From Ciona intestinalis (taxonomy: Eukaryota > Chordata > Ascidiacea > Phlebobranchia > Cionidae): DNA of 64,000 bases. The stretch spans positions 2,186,113 to 2,250,112 of the forward strand of contig NC_020166.2 in assembly GCF_000224145.3 (NCBI RefSeq), written 5' to 3'. Under the pieces are notes generated by a model. It was not told the origin of the DNA, searched no databases, and saw only the letters and a program-made list of their open reading frames with translations. Positions 11,001 through 27,215 of the stretch are shown here, one piece after another (position 1 is the stretch's first letter; every line of letters begins with the position of its first letter). Both the position numbers and the translations under genes were made by a program.

Positions 11001-14000
11001 AGAGAATTGGTAACTGGTAAGTGTACAAAAGGAACCCATTTCTTTTTCATGCTTTGGAAAATAGCATAACATTACTGAAATACTGGCAGCAATAGTTAAT
11101 AAAAACAATACAAGGAAACCATCCACACAAACACACCACATTCTCTTCATCTGGTTTCTTCTCTGCGACTGTTTTGCTTCGAAAAGATTTCCCAGATGCT
11201 ACTATCTTTGATGGTTTACTAAAATCATAAAATTAATATGAAAAACAATATTGGAATATGAATATTATAGGCAAAAGCTTTTTTACCCATTCAAGTTATA
11301 AAACACATACCGTTATAAAACACATGCGTTATAAAACACATACCATGGGTGGTTATGCAAACAAGGTAGTATTATACACCCCATGCACTTTGGGTCACAC
11401 TGGTAAAACAGCAGTAGCAGACCAGGTATTTGGGTAATGGGCCAAATCTGGAATAAATCCCAGGTCATTGACAAGAATCTCCTGTCCTCCCCCATGTATG
11501 AAATACTCAACAAACTGCACACAACAAATTATCTTTAAGACTTACTTTCCAAGCTCCTTGTCTTCATCTGACATCTCCATGTCCTCCTGATTGTCATCCA
11601 CATCCAAAGGAGTATTTACGGGAGATGGAGCATCCACAGATGGGGAGTGAACAGGAGATGGAAATTTGCTCTTCAGTTTATCCAAACCCCTCTTCATTTT
11701 ATTAACTCGACCCTCAAAATTTTTGTATGCCTGTTTAAAAGCAAAGGTTCAGTTCTAATTTCTACTCTAAAATATCTCATTTAGGAAATGACAAAGGTCC
11801 TACAGACCTAGACAGAAAATTGACAGCTCTTGGCCTCTTGCCATAGTATTTCATGTTACAGTTAAAAATTTCTTCCTAACTTACTAATATAACGAACAAG
11901 CTAAAATTATACTCACATTGACAACTATTTTAGCTTCATGATACTGAGCATGGTAATACACAGTCCCTTTTTCCAAAACCTCCAGTAACTGTTTCCTCTG
12001 TTCCACGTATTTCTCAAACTGCCCCAGAAACTCCTCTAGTTGAACAGCAGATTCTTCAAACTCGCGAGAAAATTTTTCCCCACCAACCTTATCTGTTTGA
12101 AATTTGCAATATAAAGCAATGGTTCTAAAGTTATCTCAAACCATGGGTCATGGCTTACAGACCCGTAAAATTTCAAACCAATTTTGTGGACCGATGGACC
12201 TTTAAAAATCATTACCATCAACCCAAAATGTAATTACGACAAAAGTATGTAACTCAAAGGCAAACAATTGAAACATCATTGAGAAATTTGCTGCTGTCTT
12301 TATGAAATCATATGTGTTGTTGTAATTTTTTTTTTACTGCATTCTTTTTACTTCAATTTTACTGCATGGCAGACGGATTGTTTGAAAAGCAACACGTTTT
12401 TATACCAGGTAAGCTGCTATAAGATTATTCACAATTGAATATGCCTGGTAGCAAGTAAAATAATAAATAATAGAGGTTTTTACAAACCTTTTAACTTTTT
12501 GATTGCTTCAGTACTTGATACATCAACCCTAATGGCTCTCAATCTTTTCTCATCAACTTCAATTTTATCTTCTAACTCTTTAAACTGAGTGATCTCGGAT
12601 ATCAGGTCAGAAGTCTAGAAAACAAGTGTTAATTTAATCTAGATATATGTATTGTATATGACGTATGTGACTCAATATGAGTTTCGAGGGTGATTTTTAA
12701 CCAATTATTTTGTTTCCTGATACTTGACATAAAGATTGCCAAGCCTTCCATAAAAATAGGTACAAAAAAGTTACGTCAAATTTAGGTGTCCTTTATGTTA
12801 TATATATATATGTATTTATTTACTATTTATACTTGTGCAAAGATATTTTATTTAAAAATGCAGTATAAAACAGATAAATATTATTAATGTGATGAATAAT
12901 ACAGTGTATATAAGTTACAATTCTATTAATTTAATAATTTGTTACTTTTGGATCAATAAGTGGTCCATGGCATAATGTATGAAAAACTAGGGCTGTAAAC
13001 TACACTGTTAAAGGAAGTGCTACATTACCAATACCGAATAGGAAATTAACCTTAATATAAGCAAAATTATGAGTACGATACAACTTTGGTATTTATTGTA
13101 AATGTTTTAACTTGACCTGTCACTCATAAAAAAGAATTATTCAATGTGCAACATTAATGTAAAAAATTCCTAAAATTAAATAAAATAATGAAAACTAAGA
13201 CACAATAAATATGCTTATTATATAGGCAGCTTATATTACACATACATATATATATATGGGGTCTTGGTGTGTTACGGTTACCTTATATTCAACAAGCAGT
13301 TTATTTCTTAATTTTTCAGGAGCCCTGTTCGCAAGCAAGGCAGCCAAAAGTTGATCAGTATATTCGCTGTCAAATACTCCCCGTTTTGACCAAATTTTCA
13401 TAACTCTCTGTACATTTGATCTTATGGATTGGTCTCTGTGGAAAATGGCATAGTAATCATTACAAAACGAGCAATACTTCCTGAATATTTATTTATTGCC
13501 ATTTGATTTAGTTTTATGTCCGAATAGTTGAACATAAAGCCACTTGACTGATATTGTTAAAGTTGCTTTATGTATGCTTAGTTTGTGCTCAAATATTTGG
13601 AAGATTTAGAAAGCACTACATTACAGTTAGGAGCAAAAAATATTTATCCAACCAATTCTAAAGAGTAGGTTTATTTCAATATAATTTACTTATACTAAAA
13701 TTATACTGAATTATACTTAAACACTTGATTTAGTCGTTTGAACACTGTTTAATAGATGTTCATTAGGTATATATGTTTAATATGTAAAACAACCTTAAAT
13801 GTGCCACCGCTTCAGGTAAAGTATCCGTAAAAGTTTCTTTATAAATTGCTGCATTTTTTCTTCGGCAGTTTTGTATGACATCATTGCAAAGATATAATAA
13901 AGTCAGTCTGTGAGATGCTTTGGCTGCAACATAAAAATAAACAATATATTACAACATACCACAATAACGTAGGTCAGCCAATGCCCTATCCAGAGATGAA

Positions 14001-14306
14001 TTATAAAATGAAGCTCTAATTATATTACTAAGTAATGTTTTTTAAGTATTTGCATGTTATCGTACCATACGGAACACAAAGTTAAACTAGTATTATTCAG
14101 CATAAAACGCAATCTTAAAGCAGCCAAGTGATAAGAATCTCACTATACTTACAGTTCTTCAGAACCTTAAGCCAATGATCAACAATCAGTTTGTGATGTG
14201 CTTTATGGTGAATAATCCAAAGTGATAACATTGGAATGCTATCTTGAGTGTTGGACACACTTTTTAGCTTCTTGAGCACGGTTTCTGGTTTGAGTGGCTT
14301 TGCCAT
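8015..14306 (-). CDS. RPRD2: RPRD2-like Pol II CTD-interacting protein (CID domain)
   Basis: RPRD proteins bind the phosphorylated C-terminal domain of RNA polymerase II through a CID and recruit CTD phosphatase activity in the nucleus. Eleven exons on the minus strand: 14153-14306, 13794-13923, 13282-13435, 12488-12614, 11917-12092, 11546-11730, about 11140-11218, 10689-10817, 10328-10386, 9169-10128, 8015-8861. They give 999 aa with phase closing exactly. Residues 1-145 are the CID ([15 protein letters not shown] is the diagnostic segment). Residues 146-290 are the helical RPRD region ([15 protein letters not shown] and [14 protein letters not shown]). A Ser/Pro-rich, acidic low-complexity region follows. 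The C-terminal 60 residues are Arg/Pro/Gly-rich and end in RPRMWY, like the RPR-rich tail of vertebrate RPRD2. The exon 7 donor is ambiguous: two GT sites 3 nt apart both fit. The length and basic tail favour RPRD2 over RPRD1A/B. Confidence 0.9.
8914..9005 (+). repeat. SINE fragment, 5' tRNA-related half
   Basis: Shows the head of the dispersed family (GGCAAACAGGTTAACC, then GGTTATGGGTTTCTGGC, then CCATTGTGGACATATGTC) inside the RPRD2 intron between exons 10 and 11. The 3' half is absent. Confidence 0.55.
10407..10480 (-). repeat. SINE 3' fragment, reverse orientation
   Basis: GAATGAATAAATGAATGCAA, then GCTTTATCGTCGCATGGCC, match the tail of the SINE family read backwards. It lies in RPRD2 intron 8. 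Confidence 0.6.
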
Positions 14307-15367
14307 TGTAATTTTCCTTGCTTTACAGCTTGTAACACAGTAACAGTTACAAAATGTCGTTAAGTATACTCATCTAACACATTACGAAAGAAAGATGAAA
14401 TTAATTAAATAAAAACATTAACACTCCTTCCTACCACTAAACATTTTTTAATCTATAACGTCAGTCAGTATATTCCTAACTATAGTACCGAAAGCGAAAC
14501 GGCGTTTAAGACATTTCGTTTAATGGCAACCACGAAAATACAATAGACATACATTGTGTTTCATTTTGCAATTACAAACAAGCGAAGAGTGAATATATAT
14601 TACCGTTTTGTGACAAAACATATGTTATTTATCTGGCATGGACATTATTTCTGCAGAAATTTTCGAATATGCGACGTGCGTGTTCTTCGCGTGCGCAACA
14701 CGACAAGCTAGATGCAACAAGACGAAGTTCCCAAGCTACATCCCCGCTGTTATGTTTGCTCGGAATTTTGGCTTCTATTAGATTGCATAATAAAAATTAT
14801 TTTTCAGGATTTGTTGGTAAAGTTAAATCAAACTCGTTTTTTAAGCATTGCTAATTTCCAACTCTCTACTTTCCCCTTAAGTTGCGGCAACACTGCGAGT
14901 TATCATTCGGCATTTAACTTGTGACAGAACATACTTTGAAACCAAACGTCAAAATGTTAACATAAAGCATTAATGTACTTGTACATTCAAGAAAAAATAT
15001 CACCAGAATAGTTTATCTGCATTATCATTTCGTTGCAAGCGAATAAAAGCAGGTGAAGTTGCAGCAGATAAGCGAATGGCAGTGTTGCCTTTACCACTTT
15101 TCACCCGCAAAGTTTGTTTTTCCCTTGTGGATCAAAATAGTGCAAACTCACGTTTCACGATATATATATTTTCACCAGAAAGAAAGAATAGCAATTTTAG
15201 TTATTTCTTACAGATTACAAAGCAATACTATACTGTATAGGTTTATATACGTTATATACATGTGGCTAATGTGCGCTTCATATACCATGGTGTACACCAA
15301 ATGCACAATCAAAAAAGTCTAAGTACAAGGACACTTCATTACAAAATAACTACATACTAACTTCACT
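14307..15367. promoter_or_regulatory. Shared upstream region between RPRD2 (minus) and DCAF8 (plus)
   Basis: The start codons at 14306 (minus) and 15368 (plus) diverge with 1,061 bp between them, so both promoters must lie here unless there are upstream untranslated exons. Composition is AT-rich with a somewhat GC-richer island near 14660-14760 (CGCGTGCGCAACACGACAAG). I cannot identify individual factor sites. Open frames at 14669-14924 and 15053-15322 look non-coding. Confidence 0.45.
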
Positions 15368-20853
<5,486 letters not shown>

Positions 20854-21976
20854 AGAACTCAACATCATATGCTTAAACACTGCAATATTAATTGTCTCCA
20901 AAACTGTCTTCTTTTTCTTCCTCTAATTTATTACAATTTTGTCTCTCTGCTCAAAAGCTTATTGTTTTACAACTTTTTTTGTTGCCTGATGCAAAGTATT
21001 TACAGACTGACAGTTAGAAAAACAAATTTTCTTTTATTTATTAATAAGCTAAAACAGAACACATGCTAGTTTCTCTAAGTGCTTTCTTAGGTTTGCTATA
21101 TTCTGTATTTAAAGTAGTGACATCTTTTTTTATGCAACACTGCAAGGAAATCTGGAAACACCGTGAAAAATTCATTGTTTTAGTTTCAGAATATTTTAAA
21201 ACAACTACAAAAATAAATCCTGTTCCCCTATCATACCATGTCACTTGCTTAGCATGCCAAGTATGACATCTACATCAATAACTTTTGCCATTAAAGCAAT
21301 GTAAATTATGTAAAAATTATCCACAAGTCACTACAGAGTGTTGCCTTTCGTTGCTTCCCACTGACTTTTTTGTTTTTTATTTAACTGTGAGTGAGCGTCA
21401 TTGTTTTCTTGAGTAATTCTGCAAGAAAATTGCAGAAGTTTATCAGTTAGCAAAACACATGATTGCTTTATAATAAACTTACCGCGTCAGAAATGTAATG
21501 TGCTGTGAACAATATTCTACATGGGTGAGATCACGTCAGGACTCCTGGAGTTTAGACTTCGATGCTGTGTCGCAAAGTTGAGGACAGAAGTCAATGGCAT
21601 GAGAAGTTACAGATTCAGACTAAGACTGCCAGAAGACTTAGTTTTTACTTGAGGGCTGCCGGGGTGGAGTTTCTTCAACTGTGGAGCGGAACCGGTCGTA
21701 TCAAAAATTTAATGAGCTTCCCAGGTGTTGGACTGAGGTTAAGGGCAAAATCTGGCCTAAATAACAGGTCCTTGACAAGACCTCACCACATAGAATAGAA
21801 AAAGGTAATGAGCTATATGTAATAGAACCTTCCTGTTAAACTGACTGTTTTTTTTTCACAAACATTTTAAGCCCATTTTTAACGCATATAAATTCTGGAG
21901 ACCTGCAGTTAAAACATATACAAAGTCTATTAAAGTGTTGTATTAAAACCATAGAAACAGAGATAGAAAATCAAAG
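20854..21976. other. Convergent intergenic region, DCAF8 / NTMT1 3' flanks
   Basis: Should hold both 3' UTRs. An AATAAA lies at 21212 for the plus-strand gene. The stretch 21500-21800 is GC-richer and shares a block with 11430-11500 and 19300-19330 (see findings). I see no supported coding exon. Confidence 0.5.
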
Positions 21977-23241
21977 CTATTTACTCTCCAATGCAGTCAT
22001 GTAAACATTATACAACTCTGGTGGAAAATGAGTTTGTTTTTGCTCGAAAAGTATTTTCATGTTTGCAGTGTTATATATATGTCGCAATTCTTCAGGGTTT
22101 CTAGTTACACTACTATCATCAGAATCAAGTTCAACTTCCAGAATTGCAACATTGTCTTTAATGATAATGAGACCTCCTTTGCGCAAGGCAGATTTACATT
22201 CGTTTAAAAATGTTACAAAATGAGCATCTGTCAAATGACCTGAAAATGCGTTTAAACAAGACATTAGTTTACAAAATAAAATGTATTTGGTACAGTACAT
22301 ATAAGGAATATGTGGCACATAAAATCAAAGTAGGTATCCTAAGGATGTGTATACTTGTACACTAGATTAAAGTCACTTGTTTTTTGCTGTAACAGATACA
22401 TTTAGTAACTGATGTGAAATATTAAGTTGCGAATAGTAAATAAAAAATTTCTAGTCATTATAAACAGAAAGTACTTACCTGTTACCCATTGTACCCAAAT
22501 AAGATCATAGGATTTTTCCTTTAGTTTTAAGTCCTGTAGACCACAACAGTAGTAGTTCCCCACCCTACTAGATGCATCACCCAAATATGTACGTGCTTGC
22601 TCAAGAAAATTTGAATTCAGTTCTGCAAGATCCACAGTCTTGAAAATTGGCAACAGCAAATGCTTTGCAACTCTGCCTATCCCAGCTCCACAATCAAGTG
22701 CGCGGTTAGGTTTCACTCTAGCTCCTGGACCCTAGAATATGTAAATATATGTAATTCAACATAACTATACAATACTTGGAACGAATAATGCTATAGTATA
22801 TTAGACTTTAACCCAGGACGTTTTTTGTTTACCGTTACGCAAAGAAATTTGCATAAATTTTCTGAGAGAGGTGTCTAACACCAAACAATCCCCGCCTAGA
22901 TCCGCCATTGATTGTAATGCAATGAAATTAAAGCAATTATCTTTTTAACGGCAAAAAGTTGTGTAGAATAGGCTGCCTAAATACAGTTTAAACTGCAAAG
23001 TAATATTACGTATAATGGTATTTTCAACCATATAGAAACAAGACTAGAAACACGAAGTTAAACACACCTCTAAGAACCTCTTTAGAAATGTGTAAGAGCC
23101 ACGAATATCGATTTGAGATATGTGGCCATAACCACCAAGCATTCCATTTAATGTGGATGGTATGTTCTTCCAATATTCATCAGCTTTGCAGTAAAATTCC
23201 TCTTCTGAAGTTACTTTAGAGCAACCACTAATTAACTCCAT
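21977..23241 (-). CDS. NTMT1: Protein alpha-N-terminal methyltransferase 1 (N-terminal Xaa-Pro-Lys)
   Basis: Methylates the free alpha-amino group of proteins that start X-Pro-Lys after Met removal (for example RCC1 and histone variants), using SAM. Three exons on the minus strand: 23068-23241, 22479-22731, 21977-22239. They encode 229 aa, close to the 223 aa of the human enzyme. The SAM motif I is LDCGAGIGR. The family motifs MLGGYGHIS, NYYCCGLQDL and WVQWVTGHLTD are all visible, and the last two contribute to peptide binding in the known structures. The start at 23241 fits the family start within a few residues. The gene lies 515 bp downstream of TMEM201 on the same strand, too far apart to claim an operon. 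Confidence 0.95.
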
Positions 23242-23755
23242 GTAGAACTACACTGAACTACTACATGTACATAAGTATAGCACACACCAGTCTGTATATT
23301 AACATTCAAATCTATACAGATTCAAATACGCTGTAACTTGTATCAGATGTTGTGTAAGCCTGCAAATGAACAAGTACATTTTTACAAAACACCAAGAAAA
23401 CAGATGACTATTTAAATTCTCTTGCGGCACTGACATAAACAAAGAGTTCCTTGAACAGGTAGGGTCAGGGTCTCAGCAATATTGGAAAAACAAAGAAACA
23501 TTCTAAACCAATGAAAGTTCAAAGCAGATACGGCACCAACAGAATGAGTATATGAAAAATAAGAACTTTAGAAAATCATGATTTTTGTTGCAAAATAAAC
23601 ACCATTACCATTTTATCCCAAAACATAACATTCACACTACACTAGAACTAATCACTTCAGTACGAAAACTAACGGCAGATGCGATTGTTCTCAAAGCAGG
23701 TCTATTACGCAGTGAAAAATAGCAGTACAAAACTAGCACAACACCAAGTAACAGT

Positions 23756-25936
23756 CTATAGATTCGCTGAATTTTTCTTCCATTCTTCTCCTCCCCTCAT
23801 CTCCCGAACCTCCAACACCAGAAGGATTACTAAGATGAGGTTGATGAGAAGACAAGCAGCGAGTAACCAGCGACAAAATCGACTATTCTCAACCTCATGG
23901 ACGCTTCTCATTGTGATCGAAGTGAGGTTAGAGATTGTGGACTTTGGAGACGAAGAGCTCAAATCCATCGGAGTTGGGGAGTTTCGGTGACGACGACGGG
24001 GTGTCCGGCAGAAGCTGAAGTCCTCTTCATCACTGATTTCTGGCTGCCCGCGGTCGCCGACTTGACTTACGCTATCATGGATTGAAACATCGGGATCAGA
24101 TTTTTGCTCCCAGCTGTTTTGTAGGTCTTGTGTAGAGGGTTCAGTTTTTGGGTTGGCCTCTTGCCAGTTGTGGGAGCGCTTTTTCTGGCCTGCGTTTTTC
24201 CATTGCAGTTTTCCAGGACTGATAAGCGGGCGGCTACCAAATCGATTGTTTCTTGAAGGTCCAGCTGTGTTTGTTAACAGCTGAGAGGAGCGTTGCCAAC
24301 TCATAGCAGGCATTGAAGCGACAGATTTTTGTCCACTTTGCCAGCCTGGTTTTTGTTGTCGATGTGTCCAACCTGTTACAGTGGTGCTGGTTTTGTAGCG
24401 TTGAAAAGGAACTTCGCCGGTTGGTTTAGCGAAAATTGAATTTGTGCTAAAGTTGTTCTGGATCTGCTGTCCAGGAGCGGAAGTATGGGACGTAAGAGAT
24501 AGAAGACTGGAGGACCTGGATGGAGGAGGAGTGTGAAGAGTAGATGGGAGTGTGTTACCTCCATGTACTGATGCAGGATGCTTGAAATGGGTGAAGGAAG
24601 AAGAAAAATCCTCATCCTCTTTTAAATTGAGCGCATTAAGACTTCCGTTTAGGCCGACTTCATTGGGTCGCTTAAACGATTCTTCCATCTGTGTGTGATG
24701 TCGTTTAGCTTGTGGTGATTCATCATCACTTGGCATACTACAGTCGGAATACATACTCGTGTTTAGAGCATTTTTCGGAGAGGGCGTTTTCTTTACTTTT
24801 TGAGACTTTTGAAATTCACTGAAAGAGTGCTTAAAACTGGATGCTTTCTTATTTTTTGGCAGTGAGCTGCTGAATGACAAATAGCTTGAAAAAATAAGTA
24901 GCAGGGCTGAAATAAACGGTGAAAGTAATTTGAAAACAAAGGCAGGTTTACTAAAGGGAAGGGTGGCCAAGAAGGGGATGTACTTTTCGTAGAATTCATG
25001 CTTGGATATCCAAGCTGAAAAACAGTAGGTGAACCATAAACCACAAGCAAATATACTGCTTCGCTGCCTATGATTTTGCAAAGACAGTACAGCCATACTG
25101 CAGATCCAGCCTGAGACAAGAAGTATGTGCAACATTTCTTTCTCAGGGTCACTGTTGCCCACAAATGAATAAAAATAACTTGCAAAAGGCAGCATTAGGA
25201 CTTCTTTGAGTGATTCACAAATGGAGTAGTAACTTACTGTTACAGATAGTACAAGCACAGCAAAGGTGAGAAAAATTAACGGGATATCTGAGAGCGACTG
25301 CACTTTTTGTTCCAGGGCAGTTTTTGTGGTTTTTAAATAAGGTCGATTTGCTGTTAAGCTGCTTAATTTGGCACTGAGTCTTTGTTGCACACTTAACATG
25401 CTTCCTCTTATCATTGTGTCTTGCATTCGTATATGTCTCTCGGTGGCAGAGTGGCAGATCCTACACAAGGCATACAACTTGTCTAGTTTCACTTTAAACG
25501 CTGCAGCTTCCACTTCAAAATTTTCTTCAATAATTGGTTCAAATTGAGCTAACTGCTTCACCTTCAGAAGTTGGTTCCGTGTGCATCGCGAACATAGTTT
25601 TACATGTTGTTCTATGGTGGCTGACGCATCTGTAGAGCGGCAAGCTCCTACTTTTGTTGGGTTTAAGCTTTCATCATGCATGGCAGGGACTTTATCATTA
25701 TAATCACCACTTGCATTGAAACCATTGTACTGTTTACATGCCCCGCATACCCACCTATTCCTAAGGCGGTATGGGACAACTGTATCAGTGTTACAGAACC
25801 AGCAGTTCACGGTTGATTTCCCGATTTTCCATTGCAAATACTTCAAGCCTGCTATAAGCAGAAGTAATGTTGATACACAACATGTTAATGACACAACAGT
25901 GATGGTCACACTCGATAAATGTTCTGTGAGTGCCAT
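23756..25936 (-). CDS. TMEM201: TMEM201 / SAMP1 inner nuclear membrane protein, intronless coding region
   Basis: SAMP1 is an inner nuclear membrane protein (Ima1 family) linked to nuclear positioning and spindle membranes. A single 726-aa open frame runs without introns. A first hydrophobic segment is at about residues 10-32, followed by the Ima1 zinc-binding N-domain: CWFC and CGACKQYNGF form the first Cys pair set, and CSRC and CRIC the second. A group of membrane segments lies at about residues 218-355. A long Ser/Pro-rich nucleoplasmic region follows, including SRPLISPGKL, which closely resembles a conserved motif of the vertebrate protein. The last hydrophobic segment (WLLAACLLINLILVILLVL) is near the C-terminus. 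The absence of introns in a neighbourhood of multi-exon genes is unusual. Identity is good from the N-domain and domain order. Confidence 0.92.
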   Translation of the reverse strand: MALTEHLSSVTITVVSLTCCVSTLLLLIAGLKYLQWKIGKSTVNCWFCNTDTVVPYRLRNRWVCGACKQYNGFNASGDYNDKVPAMHDESLNPTKVGACRSTDASATIEQHVKLCSRCTRNQLLKVKQLAQFEPIIEENFEVEAAAFKVKLDKLYALCRICHSATERHIRMQDTMIRGSMLSVQQRLSAKLSSLTANRPYLKTTKTALEQKVQSLSDIPLIFLTFAVLVLSVTVSYYSICESLKEVLMLPFASYFYSFVGNSDPEKEMLHILLVSGWICSMAVLSLQNHRQRSSIFACGLWFTYCFSAWISKHEFYEKYIPFLATLPFSKPAFVFKLLSPFISALLLIFSSYLSFSSSLPKNKKASSFKHSFSEFQKSQKVKKTPSPKNALNTSMYSDCSMPSDDESPQAKRHHTQMEESFKRPNEVGLNGSLNALNLKEDEDFSSSFTHFKHPASVHGGNTLPSTLHTPPPSRSSSLLSLTSHTSAPGQQIQNNFSTNSIFAKPTGEVPFQRYKTSTTVTGWTHRQQKPGWQSGQKSVASMPAMSWQRSSQLLTNTAGPSRNNRFGSRPLISPGKLQWKNAGQKKRSHNWQEANPKTEPSTQDLQNSWEQKSDPDVSIHDSVSQVGDRGQPEISDEEDFSFCRTPRRRHRNSPTPMDLSSSSPKSTISNLTSITMRSVHEVENSRFCRWLLAACLLINLILVILLVLEVREMRGGEEWKKNSANL

Positions 25937-27215
25937 AGCAAGCTAACATAAAGCTGTCTTAACTATGTTAAAATCCTAACATGCTACCTACAAAAATAGG
26001 ATAACATTAATATAAATTTTGCGACGAATCACGCCCTTACGTTGTTACATTAATTAATATAACAATTTCATTAAAAAACGAAGGAAAATTATAAGTGAAA
26101 ACCCATCATAAAGAAATTTTTCTTTAATCACAATGATTTTTTGCTGGAGTGCCAGACAATTAATATGGGTTTAAAAATAAACGGTGAAATGCAACCAATT
26201 AACAGCATCTAATACAGCTTATGTCTGTAAGAGAATGTAGAAAATACAGTTTATCTTGAAATTTTCAAAGAATAGAATATTTAAATAAATTTATTTCGCA
26301 CTTAGACAGTTTTAAAAAGTATGGTTACAGTTGCTGCACAACCATTTGGTTGTTAAAGTTTTGGATTATAATTTACAAATGAAAATTACAGCATACGTAT
26401 AGGATAACGTTTTTTGAATATATATATAACATATATATATTTATATTTTTGTCAAATGTGGAAATTAGCAGAAAAGTAAATGAATAAGTTTATATTATTT
26501 TGATATTTTCCGTGTTACAACAAGTTAATTGCAGGCAATGTAATTGTATGGTAACACTGCTAGCATAGTACCAGACTACTAAATGCTAATTTAACTCAAT
26601 TTTCTTAATTTACCACGATGTAATTATGTAGTAACTGGTAATAAGACTATGGCACTTGTATTACTTGCTGCAAATGTTCCAGGAAGGCTTTTTAGTTGTG
26701 ATGAGTACTATTAGTAAACAATATTGGAAAAACTTTTACAAATGTCAACATTGATTTCACTGTTCGGTTTTTGTCACATTTTGGCATTGACCAAAAAATT
26801 ATATATATGTATAATAATGTGAATGTCACTGTCACTATGCCACTATGTTAAGATAACACAAGAAATCGGCAGTGCCATTTTCAAATTATGATGATATATA
26901 TTTTCTACTTTATATATATTTATGTATATAAATATATTGCAATTGTTATATACCACATTACCACATAACCACACACTTTGAAGTTTGAAAAACATATCAC
27001 ACTGCTTGGTAGCATATTAAATCAAATTTACAATGTTTACAATTTTATCAACCCAATTAATGAAATCCTACTACCAGTATTACTACATAGTACTGATAGT
27101 TAATAGTAATTTGAGTGGGATTCAAAAATAATTTGAAATCTACTGCATTTTAAACAGCAGTTCAGTACAGTGATGAAGCTTTGAATCTTAAGGTTTAAAT
27201 TTAAAATATCAGAAC
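25937..27215. other. AT-rich intergenic region between WDR48 (3' end) and TMEM201 (5' end)
   Basis: About 1.3 kb with no coding exon. Many TATATA runs are present (26419-26450, 26800-26815, 26890-26940). It should contain the WDR48 3' UTR and the TMEM201 promoter. No repeat of the dispersed families was recognised. Confidence 0.5.

Noticed and set aside
14669-15322. Plus-strand open frames upstream of DCAF8
   Set aside because: Short, without domain or splice partners, and located in the divergent upstream region.
24793-25185. Open frame of 130 codons on the minus strand in TMEM201
   Set aside because: Alternative frame inside the 726-codon TMEM201 coding region.
21977-25936. Operon of TMEM201 and NTMT1 (same strand)
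   Set aside because: Tunicate operons usually have very short intergenic spacing; 515 bp between stop and start is too much to claim one from sequence alone.
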